Assembly: GCA_023266625.1 (NCBI GenBank)
Contig: JAHFPT010000039.1
Coordinates: 1 to 35,192, forward strand
Direction of reading: 5' to 3'
Source: Novosphingobium sp.
GTDB lineage: Bacteria; Pseudomonadota; Alphaproteobacteria; Sphingomonadales; Sphingomonadaceae
DNA: 35,192 bases
Positions 15,692-24,402 of the stretch are shown in pieces. A program made the position numbers and the translations under genes. The notes under the pieces were generated by a model, which was given only the letters and a program-made list of their open reading frames with translations, had not been told where the DNA came from and ran no database searches. Numbering within the stretch: the first letter of the stretch is position 1; every line of letters begins with the position of its first letter.

Positions 15692-18100
15692 TCAGAACGA
15701 TATGGTCAGGTCCATGCCGTAGGAACGGGCAGGGATATAGTTGCCAGCCTCGAAGATGTTGCTGAGGTTGAGTGCGAAGGCAAACGTCTGCTTGTCGAAC
15801 AGGTTGCGGCCCCAGACGGCAAGGTCCGCTTTGATGCCCCCCAAATCGATCTTGCGCAGCGCCACCCGGCCGTTCACGACCCAGTAGGATTCGTTGATGA
15901 GGGCGTCGGGCGCCACGGTGAAGATCGGAGCAGTGGACCAGGCATCCGTCTGGGTGCTGCCCTGGTAGATGGCGTCGGTGCGCAAGGACAGATAGGCGTC
16001 GCCGAACAGCGGCTGCGTCTCATACTGGGCGTATGCACTGGCGGTCCATTCTGGAAGGTTCGACTTGCCGTTATAGGTTCCCTGGTAGGCCTTCACGAGA
16101 GCGGGTTGCACGTCATACACATTGATTTTCGTATAGCCCAGATTGCCGCCGATCGTCACGCCCTGTGCCGGGGCTGCCTGGACATCGAGTTCCAGACCCC
16201 AGGACTTGCGATTTCCGGTATCCAGGACGAACGTGCTGATGAACCCCCCCTGCGCCGCAGCATTACCCGCACCAAGCAGGGGAAGCAATTCAGGCACGGT
16301 CGAGAAGGCGGCTGGCGTTTGCAGGTGCTTGACGTCCGCCCACCAAACGGTCGCGTTGGTGCGGAGCTTGCGGTCCAGCCACTCCGCCTTGATGCCGGCC
16401 TCTGCCGATTTGGTCTGTTCCGGCTGGAAGGCAATGCCGGACCCATTGCCGCCCGACACATAGGCAGTTGAATACTTGGCGTATAGCAGGATGTCCCGGG
16501 ACAGCTTGTAGTTCAGGCCGACAAGGTAATTGAACTTCGTATCATTGTAATCGGAGGATATTATACCAAGCGCTGCCGGGTTGTTGCCAAACTCGATGCT
16601 GCCGAACTTCTTGTCGTTGGTGATACGGGCGCCAAGGATCACGTCAAGCTGCGGGGTTACGTGAAATTCGCCTTGTGCGAACGCAGCGATCGATGTCGCC
16701 TTGTTGAAGGTCTCACCAACACCAGTCCGCGCCAAGACACCTCCGGGAATAGCCGAGAAGCTTGTGGTGTTTTTGAGCAGGCCCTCGGCGGCGTGGTCCT
16801 CGGACTTGAACCACATGACACCCACGGTAGCCGTTACGAAATCGGATCTATAATTGACTTGAAGTTCGGCGCTCCATTGCTCGGCGCGGCTCTGCGAGCC
16901 GGATGCGATACCCAGCCACGGCTGCCCGATCAGCGCATTGAATGCGCCGCCCAGGGCATTGCTCGCCGCCTGGGTTATCGGCAGCGCCGAAAAGCCGTCG
17001 ATCGGCGACACCCCCCACACGAAGGCCTTGCGGTAACCCAGAATGTTCTTGATCGAAAGGTTGTCCGACGCAGTGTAGGTAGAAGTCAGGCTATGACCCT
17101 GCATCTGCTGGATCGAAGGGGTAGCCCACGAGTTCCACACACCCTCGGGCCGTTTGCCGTCTTGAGAAGCGAGCACTACCCCGTTGGAACTGAGAAGCGC
17201 GCTGATGAATCCGCCAATCGGCCCGGCCCCGGCGGGACGGACCGCGACAAGCGAGGTTCCTTCGGGAGTTGGCGTCGCATCGGCCCGATCGTATTTGTAG
17301 ACCGACTTGAAATCGCCGCTTTCGAACTTGAGCGCGGCGAAATAGGTATCGACATCCTTGCTGCCGAGACGTTCCACCGACTTTTCGATCCTAGCAATCC
17401 GGGACACCGTGCTCGCCGTGCGGTTCCATACAATGGGGGTGCCGAAGTTCTTGAGGTCGCCGTCGCGCTGTTCGTGGAGATAGCTGAAGTAGGCGCTGAA
17501 CGGCCCCATCTGGGGCGTCGAGGCTGATATGCGCCAGCGATAATGATCCTGGTTGCCGATCGTCAGCGAGGCCTTGACCTCCGCTTCACCCATGGGCTCG
17601 CGCGTGGCGATGCTGACCGCGCCGGACGTGGCGTTGCGGCCGAACAGCGTGCCTTGCGGGCCACGCAGGATTTCGATCCGCTCGACATCGGGCAGGTCGA
17701 AGATCGAGCCGCGCGGCGAGGAAATATAGACGCCGTCGAGATAGATCGAGGTCTGCTTGTCCGAACCCGCAACCAGTCCATAGCTCAACTGTCCGCGAAC
17801 GGCGAAGATCGGAATGGAAGACCCACCGGGAGAAACGCGCACGCTGACGCCGGGTGCCAGGCCCGACAGATCGACCACGTTGGCGATGCGGTTCGCTTCA
17901 AGTGAGTCGGCACCGAGCGCGGTAACCGCGATGGGCACGTCCTGCAGGCTCTGTTCGCGCTTTTGCGCGGTAACAATGATTTCCTGAAGGCCGCCGACAT
18001 CGTCGGCGCCCTGCGCGAATGCTGGCGCAGATCCCAGTCCGGCCACGGTCATCGCGGTGTAGCCGGCAAAGGCATAGCGTAATTTGTTGATCTTTTTCAT
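15692..18100 (-). CDS. TonB-dependent outer-membrane receptor
   Basis: An 802-residue protein, normal for the family. It has a signal peptide (basic start KKINKLR, hydrophobic core, cleavage probably after AFA at residues 27-29), a TonB box (EIIVTAQKR, 40-48) and a plug domain with YLDGVYI and the strongly conserved VERIEILRGPQGTLFGRNA. A 22-strand-type barrel follows, ending in the typical Phe (DLTISF). It imports a bulky ligand across the outer membrane using TonB energy. Sphingomonads use such receptors for sugars, siderophores and hydrophobic carbon sources, and its place here suggests the cluster's substrate. GAGGAGAA precedes the start. It stands alone behind a repeat-rich promoter region. 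A C-terminal fragment of a close paralogue lies upstream. Confidence 0.95.
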   Translation of the reverse strand: MKKINKLRYAFAGYTAMTVAGLGSAPAFAQGADDVGGLQEIIVTAQKREQSLQDVPIAVTALGADSLEANRIANVVDLSGLAPGVSVRVSPGGSSIPIFAVRGQLSYGLVAGSDKQTSIYLDGVYISSPRGSIFDLPDVERIEILRGPQGTLFGRNATSGAVSIATREPMGEAEVKASLTIGNQDHYRWRISASTPQMGPFSAYFSYLHEQRDGDLKNFGTPIVWNRTASTVSRIARIEKSVERLGSKDVDTYFAALKFESGDFKSVYKYDRADATPTPEGTSLVAVRPAGAGPIGGFISALLSSNGVVLASQDGKRPEGVWNSWATPSIQQMQGHSLTSTYTASDNLSIKNILGYRKAFVWGVSPIDGFSALPITQAASNALGGAFNALIGQPWLGIASGSQSRAEQWSAELQVNYRSDFVTATVGVMWFKSEDHAAEGLLKNTTSFSAIPGGVLARTGVGETFNKATSIAAFAQGEFHVTPQLDVILGARITNDKKFGSIEFGNNPAALGIISSDYNDTKFNYLVGLNYKLSRDILLYAKYSTAYVSGGNGSGIAFQPEQTKSAEAGIKAEWLDRKLRTNATVWWADVKHLQTPAAFSTVPELLPLLGAGNAAAQGGFISTFVLDTGNRKSWGLELDVQAAPAQGVTIGGNLGYTKINVYDVQPALVKAYQGTYNGKSNLPEWTASAYAQYETQPLFGDAYLSLRTDAIYQGSTQTDAWSTAPIFTVAPDALINESYWVVNGRVALRKIDLGGIKADLAVWGRNLFDKQTFAFALNLSNIFEAGNYIPARSYGMDLTISF

Positions 18101-18170
18101 GACGTTCTCCTCACCCGAGCGACGTATCCCCTTGGATTTACGCCATACTCGTGACCGCAGTCTAACGTTT

Positions 18171-18216
18171 AATTGTCTAGCTACAAGAGATATAATTGTC
18201 TAGCTACAAGAGATAT
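18171..18216. repeat. Two perfect tandem copies of a 23-bp unit upstream of the TonB receptor
   Basis: The unit AATTGTCTAGCTACAAGAG+ATAT occurs at 18171-18193 and again, without a mismatch or gap, at 18194-18216. Each holds the palindrome TAGCTA. A third TAGCTA inside TTAGCTAA lies at 18231-18236. The repeats are 71-116 bp upstream of the receptor's start, where an activator or repressor would bind. The 23-bp period is close to two helical turns, so the sites face the same side of DNA. Confidence 0.85.
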
Positions 18217-18236
18217 TAATTGAAATTATTTAGCTA
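18178..18236 (-). promoter_or_regulatory. Promoter/operator region of the TonB receptor with three TAGCTA sites
   Basis: TAGCTA occurs at 18178-18183, 18201-18206 and 18231-18236 in a strongly AT-rich island between two GC-rich regions. The last copy is the 8-bp palindrome TTAGCTAA. The clustering of a palindromic hexamer in the only AT-rich stretch before the gene suggests multi-site regulator binding. The regulator is unknown. Confidence 0.45.
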
Positions 18237-18291
18237 ATTGTAAGCGGGGGCAATTTGCGTGGGGCGGCTTTGGCGATTGGCGCAGCTGGCG

Positions 18292-18326
18292 CAAAAAGAA
18301 GCCCGGACCGTTGCCGGCCCGGGCTT
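18292..18326 (-). terminator. Intrinsic terminator ending the long minus-strand gene set
   Basis: On the minus strand AAGCCCGG (from 18326) pairs perfectly with CCGGGCTT (18306-18299) across a GC-rich loop, followed directly by CTTTTTGC. This is a classic stem plus U-run, 33 bp past the stop of the TonB-receptor remnant. It isolates the upstream cluster from the intact receptor gene. Confidence 0.8.
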
Positions 18327-18358
18327 GCGATGTCAGCCGGTTCGGTCTGTGCTGTCGA

Positions 18359-18868
18359 TCAGAACGAGACGGTCAGATCCATGCCATAGGAGCGGGCGGG
18401 GATGTAGTTGCCCGCCGCCAGGAAATCGCTGAGGTTGATCTTGCAGGAGAAGCGCTGCGTATCAAACAGGTTGCGCCCCCAGAGCGCCAGCTCGGCCTTT
18501 ACGCCGCCCAGATCAATGTCGCGCAGCGCAACGCGCCCGTTCACCGTCCAGAATGACTGGATGTAGAATGCATCAGGTGAATTAATGAAAACGCCTGCTG
18601 TCTTCTGGTAGTCGGCCTGTGCCTTGCCGGTGAAAATGGCGTCAGTCCGCAAAGACAAATAGGCGTCACCGAAAAGCGGCTGCGTATCATACTGGCCGTA
18701 AACGTTCCCGCTCCAGGCCGGCAGGTTCTGCTTGCCGTTCCAGCTACCCTTGAAGTTGGTAACGAGCGCTGGAAGAAGGTTGCACACCTTGATGTCGGTA
18801 TAGCTGAGGCCTCCACCAAGTGTCAGCCCACGCGCCGATTCCAGGCTGGCTGACGGGCCGCCAAGCCT
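18359..18868 (-). pseudogene. C-terminal fragment of a second TonB-dependent receptor
   Basis: About 165 open codons whose last 150 or so are the end of a TonB receptor barrel: LTLGGGLSYTDIKV, PLFGDAYLSLRTDAIF, VNGRVALRDIDLGGVKAEL, ALWGRNLFDTQRFS and AAGNYIPARSYGMDLTVSF. Large stretches are identical or nearly so to the end of the intact receptor at 15692-18100. The signal peptide, plug and most strands are missing. Recognisable sequence begins near 18853, and an in-frame TAA at 18869-18871 closes the frame upstream, only 9 bp past the phosphotransferase stop codon. The natural terminator is preserved. It cannot form a barrel. Confidence 0.85.
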
Positions 18869-18879
18869 TTAGCTACGCT

Positions 18880-20274
18880 CTAAACTGCGGAAGCCGGCAG
18901 CAGCCTCTCGAAAGGTGCTGCCGCCTGCTCGATGAACATCGGGCCGCACAGGAATTCCCGCCGCCGCTCGATCCGGCTGAATACCTTGACGAACTCGACG
19001 AGGATATCCTGCGCATCGTGGTCGACCATGGCATCGAGCAGGGCATAGCCTTCGTCACGGTCGCTGGGCCGCTTGCCCAGCAGCCTTGCCATGTCGTCGA
19101 GATCGTCTTCAAGCAGCGCCTTACCGACTTCGGATTCGAGTTTGAGGCCCTTGGCCACGGCAATCGCGGTCTCGATATAGTCGGTCTCCTGGTCCCCCCT
19201 TGCCAGGGATCGGCAATTAATCTCCAGATATTCAGCCAGGAAGCCCGCCATCGAACTATTTCGGCCATGGGGCAGGTCGGGCAGATCGGGCGCTTCGACC
19301 TCGATGTCGAGCGCTTCGGCCAGCGCATCGCAAAGGCCTCGGCACAAGGTGATGTACCAGCCGAAACGCGCGATCGTGCTCGAGACCTGCGCGGTGGGAT
19401 GCTGGACGTCGCCGGCGACACCGATTGGCGTCAGCAGCATCGAGCCGACCGAATAGAACGACAGGGCCTGCCAGTCGATCGGTCTGCCAGATACCTTTTC
19501 GTAGTGGGCGATGGGTTCGCGAAGCGAGCCGGCCGGATAAAGCATGTTGCGCATCCGTCCAACGCCCAGATCGAGCATCGGATCGCCGATGTGGGCCAGT
19601 TCCCAGTCGATCAGCGCGGTCACCTGGCCCTCTGCATACATGAACTGGCCCGGCCCGGTGTCGCCTTGCAGGAAGCAGACCTTGCGCTCGCCCTGCGGCA
19701 CATTGTTGCGCAGCCACCACATGCCCAGGTTAAGGAGCGGCTCCGGCTTGATCCTGCCCTTGGCGTGCTCGAAAGCCGCGGCAGTCCAGTGATATTTCCC
19801 GGCGAAGGCGATCTCTTCCGCAGTGCGCGGGATCTTGATGTCGCCGCCGAGCGTCATTGTCTCGACATCGATCGAGTGAAGCTTGGCCAACTCTTCGTAA
19901 TATTGCTTCATCACCGCCACGCGAGTCGCATCGTCCGGCGCTTCGGCGAGCAGGTTGGTACCTTCCACCTGGTCGCTCAGGAAGATGCCGAATTCGGCAC
20001 TGTAACCATAGTATTTGGCTATCTTGAGCCCATGGCCCTGCAATGCCTCGACGATCCGGGCTTCGCGCGCGTGGCCGTAGACGTCCATCATGGTGCCTTT
20101 GGCGATCGGCTCACCCGCGCGCTCGCCGCGTGCGAGGATTTTCGCCTGCTTGCCGCCCCCCTGGTCTAGCGTGATGAAGTAGTGCGGACGCCAGCGGGCC
20201 TGCTGGCGAATATCGACGACCCTGCCGCCGACCTGTCGCTCGATCCATCCAAGTGCCTCGGGTGAAAGCGTCAC
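18880..20274 (-). CDS. Phosphotransferase family (APH/choline-kinase fold) protein
   Basis: 464 residues from GTG 20274, chosen because GAAAGGG lies 8 nt upstream; the longer open frame belongs to the end of the cyclase gene. It has a kinase-like fold: an EAxIVEAL helix (71-78), the Brenner-type catalytic loop as LQGDTGPGQFM (202-212) and the metal-binding ALIDWELAHIGDPMLDLG (220-237). The usual HGD...N has become QGD...Q; the catalytic Asp205 is kept, but the Asn that normally helps bind Mg is a Gln. Relatives (ACAD10/11 N-terminal-like) sit beside acyl-CoA dehydrogenase genes and may phosphorylate hydroxyacyl-CoA intermediates. That role is an inference here. It is separated by 13 bp from the cyclase gene and belongs to the same transcription unit. 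Confidence 0.85.
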   Translation of the reverse strand: MTLSPEALGWIERQVGGRVVDIRQQARWRPHYFITLDQGGGKQAKILARGERAGEPIAKGTMMDVYGHAREARIVEALQGHGLKIAKYYGYSAEFGIFLSDQVEGTNLLAEAPDDATRVAVMKQYYEELAKLHSIDVETMTLGGDIKIPRTAEEIAFAGKYHWTAAAFEHAKGRIKPEPLLNLGMWWLRNNVPQGERKVCFLQGDTGPGQFMYAEGQVTALIDWELAHIGDPMLDLGVGRMRNMLYPAGSLREPIAHYEKVSGRPIDWQALSFYSVGSMLLTPIGVAGDVQHPTAQVSSTIARFGWYITLCRGLCDALAEALDIEVEAPDLPDLPHGRNSSMAGFLAEYLEINCRSLARGDQETDYIETAIAVAKGLKLESEVGKALLEDDLDDMARLLGKRPSDRDEGYALLDAMVDHDAQDILVEFVKVFSRIERRREFLCGPMFIEQAAAPFERLLPASAV

Positions 20275-20287
20275 CTGCGCTGCCCTT

Positions 20288-21286
20288 TCAAAAAATCGCG
20301 ATGGGATTGATCGGCGCACCGCTCGCGCCCACGAGACGAAGCGGTGCCAGGGTGAACTGGAATTCCCAGCGATCATGCTCGATGCAGGCGTCCGCCAGGG
20401 CTTCAAGATCGCAATTGTCGATCAGCGGCAGGCCCATGGCGACCAGACTGATGACGTGGATCGTTCCTCCCATTTCGATGCCGGGATAGGCACCCGGCAT
20501 GGCTTCCTGCGCGTAGTCGCTGCCGATCGTCGCGACATTGCGCGCGTGCAGCCAGGGCATGCAGGACGGGTGCCAGCCGGACATGGCGTGCCAGTGTTTG
20601 GGATCGTCGCTGAGTTTTTCGACATTGCCGCTGAAATTGCTTGGGTGCCAGCGGCCGGTGCGCAGCAAGACGATATCGCCTTCGCCCACTTCGACACCCT
20701 GACGGTCTGCCGCTTGCTGAAGCTCCACGGGGGTGACGCTGCGGCCCGGTTCGAACGCCTCAAGGCCCAGCGCGCGCGGCACGTCGAGCAGGACACCGCG
20801 ACTGATCACACCTTGCGACATTTCGGTGACCGGGCACCAGGTTGCGCCGAATTCGGCCGATGTACGCGACGCAGGCTTGCCGTTGTAGGTCTGCCCCTTC
20901 CAGAAGAGGTGAGCCGGCGTATCGATATGGGTAATATTGGGGCCATGATAGACCATGCCGATATATTCGACGGCGGCATCGACGTCACCGGCTCCGAACT
21001 TCGAATTCGGCACACCCTCCGGTTTCTTGCAGCACTCGCCGGTCGCTGCCCAGAACATCTGGGCGCTTGCGCCGGGATCGCCGAAAGCGGTGATGAGGTC
21101 ACGCGCGCAAGACACTGCGCGCCCGGTCTTGACCAGCTTGGCTGCGGCGGCCCGGTGTTCATCTTTGATGAAGTTCAGCGTGCCTCGCTCGTCATCGTCG
21201 CCCCAGCGGCCCCAGTTGGAAAGGCCTTCAAAGTAGCCCATCACCTCTTCGGCGCTCGGCTCCTGCCAGACTGCCAAGTCGGCCAT
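20288..21286 (-). CDS. Cyclase family metal-dependent hydrolase (kynurenine formamidase-like)
   Basis: A 332-residue protein of the PF04199 cyclase/formamidase family. The metal-binding motif appears at 114-126 as HGPNITHIDTPAH, with His120, Asp122 and His126 as expected ligands. GDIVLLRTGRW and the late GSDYAQEAMPG segment are also family-like. Members hydrolyse amide, lactone or cyclic ester bonds (kynurenine formamidase, isatin hydrolase). In this setting it may open a lactone or ring made by oxygenation. ATG 21286 has AGAGGA 9 nt upstream. The gene follows the P450 by 25 bp and precedes the phosphotransferase by 13 bp. Confidence 0.88.
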   Translation of the reverse strand: MADLAVWQEPSAEEVMGYFEGLSNWGRWGDDDERGTLNFIKDEHRAAAAKLVKTGRAVSCARDLITAFGDPGASAQMFWAATGECCKKPEGVPNSKFGAGDVDAAVEYIGMVYHGPNITHIDTPAHLFWKGQTYNGKPASRTSAEFGATWCPVTEMSQGVISRGVLLDVPRALGLEAFEPGRSVTPVELQQAADRQGVEVGEGDIVLLRTGRWHPSNFSGNVEKLSDDPKHWHAMSGWHPSCMPWLHARNVATIGSDYAQEAMPGAYPGIEMGGTIHVISLVAMGLPLIDNCDLEALADACIEHDRWEFQFTLAPLRLVGASGAPINPIAIF

Positions 21287-21311
21287 CGCATTTTCCTCTC
21301 AAGAATGACCT

Positions 21312-22556
21312 TCAAGTATCGAAAACAACGTGTAACTCTCGGGGAATGCGCATCGTAGTGCCGCGCACAATCGGAGGCGGTGCGTCAGGATCGAGGCGGA
21401 TGTCGGGAAAATTGTCGAGCAATGCTTCGACGCCTTTGACAATCTCAAGTCGCGCCAGTTGCTGTCCGATGCAGTTGTGGATGCCCGAAGCGAAGCCGAA
21501 GTGCTGGCGACGCGGGCGGTGCAGGTCGAATCTTGCCGGATCGGCGAACTTCGCCGGATCGCGGTTGGCGCCGCCCAAGCAAATATCGAGATGCGCTCCT
21601 GCGGGAAGCGGGACACCGTCCAGCACCACGTCGCGCGTCGTCTCCCGGGTGGTGGTAACGACAGGTCCTTCCCAGCGCAGGGTTTCCTCGACCGCAGCCG
21701 GGATGAGACTGCGGTTGGCACGCAGTTCGTCGAGCAAGCCGGGCTGAGTGAGAAGTTTGCACAGGAGAACCGAGAGTGTGCGAAATCCCGTTTCGCCCCC
21801 CGCGCTCAGCAGCTGACGAAGAAAGCTGATGGCTATGTCGTCGGGCAGGGTTTCGCCTTCCGATTCCGCGGTCGCGATGGCACTGACGATGTCGGTGCCG
21901 GGCCGAGCTCGCCTCTCGGCCATCAATGCGGCGAAATATTGGTCGAGCTTGACGGCGGCATCGCGGGCAATGTCCATGGCATAGGAGCTGACCAGCTGGG
22001 CGACGGTCAGACGATAAAACACTTCCTCATCCTCATGCGGCAGGCCGATCAGGCGATAGATAACGCCGAAAGGGTAGGGTCTCGTATACTGGCTGATGAG
22101 TTCCGCCCGATTTGACCTGTGCAGGCCAACGATCAGCTCGGCAAGCACCGGCTCGACATAATCGCGTTCCCAGGCGCGGATCATTTCGGGGCGGAAGGCG
22201 CGTTGCAGGATGCGCCGGTAGCCGGTGTGGACCGGCGGATCGAGGACCGTCAGGATCGGACCGTAGACGACGCCAAGGCTTGGTTCGAACGAGCGGTTGG
22301 AAAAGGTCTCGGGGTCGTGGAGGGCCGTTTCGACGGCGGTATGGGAAAGCACGGTGTAGCGGGGCTTTGCGGGATCGAAGGGATCGCTCGGCAATCCCAT
22401 CATGGACCGATAGTCGCCAGCAATGACCGGCCCGCCGGCTCTGAACTCTTCGATCCGCGAATAAGGATCGGTGTGGTCGCCGAACATCAGCTCGTCCGCC
22501 AGAATGGGATCGAAGGTGGAATCTTCCAAATCCTGGATTTTCGGCATTGCTGTCAT
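21312..22556 (-). CDS. Cytochrome P450 (class I bacterial)
   Basis: 414 residues from ATG 22556 (a second ATG, MPKIQ, lies 9 bp later; neither has a clear ribosome-binding site, so the start is uncertain). The I-helix motif is AGGET (252-256), ExxR is ETLR (291-294), and the haem loop FGFASGIHNCIG has Cys362. The N-terminus (DPILADELMFGDHTDPYSR) is shared with the P450 fragment at 12873-13086. It probably hydroxylates the pathway substrate or an acyl-CoA-linked intermediate, since the CoA ligase and acyl-CoA dehydrogenases are directly upstream. Redox partners are not adjacent; the only iron-sulfur protein in the window is the ferredoxin at 33572-33913. Confidence 0.93.
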   Translation of the reverse strand: MTAMPKIQDLEDSTFDPILADELMFGDHTDPYSRIEEFRAGGPVIAGDYRSMMGLPSDPFDPAKPRYTVLSHTAVETALHDPETFSNRSFEPSLGVVYGPILTVLDPPVHTGYRRILQRAFRPEMIRAWERDYVEPVLAELIVGLHRSNRAELISQYTRPYPFGVIYRLIGLPHEDEEVFYRLTVAQLVSSYAMDIARDAAVKLDQYFAALMAERRARPGTDIVSAIATAESEGETLPDDIAISFLRQLLSAGGETGFRTLSVLLCKLLTQPGLLDELRANRSLIPAAVEETLRWEGPVVTTTRETTRDVVLDGVPLPAGAHLDICLGGANRDPAKFADPARFDLHRPRRQHFGFASGIHNCIGQQLARLEIVKGVEALLDNFPDIRLDPDAPPPIVRGTTMRIPRELHVVFDT

Positions 22557-22752
22557 GGCGACCGCGCAAGCGTCTCCTGTCCTGTCCTGTCCGCGCTGGA
22601 CGCGTCGATCCAGAGAAATAGCTCCACGAGTATTGGCTAGGCGTACCGGCAACCCGGTCAACGCGGAAAATTAAACGGTGAAGTGCCCGCCTTTGGCCAC
22701 ATTCGGGGCAGCTAGATGCCTCGACCAGAGCGAACAAGGGCATCCGAGCGGA

Positions 22753-24402
22753 TCACTTGGCGTCTCCGACCGCCGCGTTGCCCGCCGCCCATTCGCGCAG
22801 CACATGCTTCTTCACTTTCCCCGCTGGGGTCATCGGCAGTGAGGCGACAACCACCAGGTGCTCGGGCGTCTTTTGTTTGGCGAAACCTTTCCTCGCGAGC
22901 AGCGCGGCCATTTCGTCAAGGGTTGGCACCAGCTCTCCTCGCGGGACGACGAAAGCGCATGCGGCCTCGCCGGTTCGCGGGTTCGGCTTGGCGACGATCG
23001 CGATTTGCGCGATCTTTTCGCAGTCGAGCAGGGCCTCCTCGATTTCCTGCGGGCTGATGTTCTCGCCCGCCCGGATGATGATGTCCTTGCTCCGGCCGGT
23101 GATCTCGATCCAGTCATCGCGCACGAACCGCCCCAGATCGCCGCTGCGGAAGAAGCCTTCCTCGTCGAAGGCACCAGCATTGTCGTCCGGTCGCAGATAG
23201 CCAAGCAACATCTGCGGTCCGCGCATCAGGATTTCCCCAACCTCTCCCGGCCTCGCTTTCCGGCCGGTTTCCGGATCGACAATTTTCAGTTCCGTGAAGA
23301 CAGGCCTGCCGTCCGTGGTGATATTAGCTTCCCGATATGCGCGATCGAGAACTCCGACCGTCGCTGTTGGAACCTCGGTCGCGCCATAGGCCCGGAACAT
23401 CACGCAATTCTCGAAATTGTCGTAGACCGACCTGCCAAGCGCTTCGGGAATGGCGGAACCGCCGGCGACAAACACCCGCAGGGAGGGCAATCTGTCCGCG
23501 ACCCGGGCCGCCGCTGCCAGCAGGTCGACGATGAAGGGCGCGGCCCCGTTGGCCAGGGTGACCGCGTGGCCGCGGATCAGTTCGACCGCCCGGTCGCCGT
23601 CCCAGACATCCATCAGGACCGCTTTCGCTCCCGCGACCCAAGGTAGCTGGAATGCAAGGATCGCTCCGGTAATATGCGTCACCGGCGAAGCGACCAGCGA
23701 CACATCCTGACTTCCGATCGCCATGTGGCGGCGGAACTGCTCGGCTATGGCGCCCACCGTATTGTGGCTGTGCAATGCTGCCTTGGCGCGACCTGTCGTG
23801 CCGGAGGTGTAAAGCACGAGCTTGATATCGTCAGGATCGACCGGCGCCGGGTCGAAGTCGTCGTTTCCCGAAGCCAGAAGTTCCGCATATGCAATGAATT
23901 CCTCGGCTTCGCCGCGCAGAACGATGACATCGACATGGTGGTCGAGTCCGGTTCGGACCCCTCGCATCATGGCGCGGTAGTCATGGTTGCGGAATCTGGC
24001 GGGCACGAAGATCATCCGGCTTTCAAGATCCGACAGCATGAAGCCGACCTCCGCCTCGCGGTAGATCGCGACCAGCGGATTGACCACCAGGCCGGCCATG
24101 GTCGCGGCGAGGTCGATCACCATCGCCTCGTGCCAGTTGGGAAGTTGATATGAAATGCGGTCTCCCCGCTTCAGCCCTTTCGCTTGAAGCGCGGAGGCCA
24201 GGCGCCGGGCCTCTCCGAAGATCGCCGAGGCCGCGAATTCTTGCTGACCCTCAACAGCGACGATATGGTCTGGTGCCCGAGCAACAAGGTCTGCGGCAGC
24301 TTGAGCCATCGTCCGGTTCTGCCAGGCTTGCGAATCGACCAGGAGCCGCGCACGGCTTTGATCCCACGGCACTTTCCAACCGGTTGGATCGAGGCGGGTC
24401 AT
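22753..24402 (-). CDS. AMP-dependent acyl-CoA ligase/synthetase
   Basis: 549 residues. The start at ATG 24402 overlaps the stop of the acyl-CoA dehydrogenase gene (ATGA), which shows translational coupling. It has the ANL-superfamily P-loop YTSGTTGRAK (198-207), YGATEVPTATVG, RSGDLGRF, the hinge region GRSKDIIIRAGENISPQE and the C-terminal catalytic-lysine segment MTPAGKVKK. It activates a carboxylic acid to its CoA thioester with ATP, the entry to beta-oxidation by the dehydrogenases encoded just upstream. Chain type cannot be read from sequence; cyclohexanecarboxylate- and steroid-side-chain-type ligases look similar. Confidence 0.93.
   Translation of the reverse strand: MTRLDPTGWKVPWDQSRARLLVDSQAWQNRTMAQAAADLVARAPDHIVAVEGQQEFAASAIFGEARRLASALQAKGLKRGDRISYQLPNWHEAMVIDLAATMAGLVVNPLVAIYREAEVGFMLSDLESRMIFVPARFRNHDYRAMMRGVRTGLDHHVDVIVLRGEAEEFIAYAELLASGNDDFDPAPVDPDDIKLVLYTSGTTGRAKAALHSHNTVGAIAEQFRRHMAIGSQDVSLVASPVTHITGAILAFQLPWVAGAKAVLMDVWDGDRAVELIRGHAVTLANGAAPFIVDLLAAAARVADRLPSLRVFVAGGSAIPEALGRSVYDNFENCVMFRAYGATEVPTATVGVLDRAYREANITTDGRPVFTELKIVDPETGRKARPGEVGEILMRGPQMLLGYLRPDDNAGAFDEEGFFRSGDLGRFVRDDWIEITGRSKDIIIRAGENISPQEIEEALLDCEKIAQIAIVAKPNPRTGEAACAFVVPRGELVPTLDEMAALLARKGFAKQKTPEHLVVVASLPMTPAGKVKKHVLREWAAGNAAVGDAK

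Noticed and set aside
18820-20169. Long plus-strand open frame (about 449 codons) opposite the phosphotransferase gene
   Set aside because: Antisense shadow; the minus-strand protein has clear kinase-fold motifs and fits the operon.
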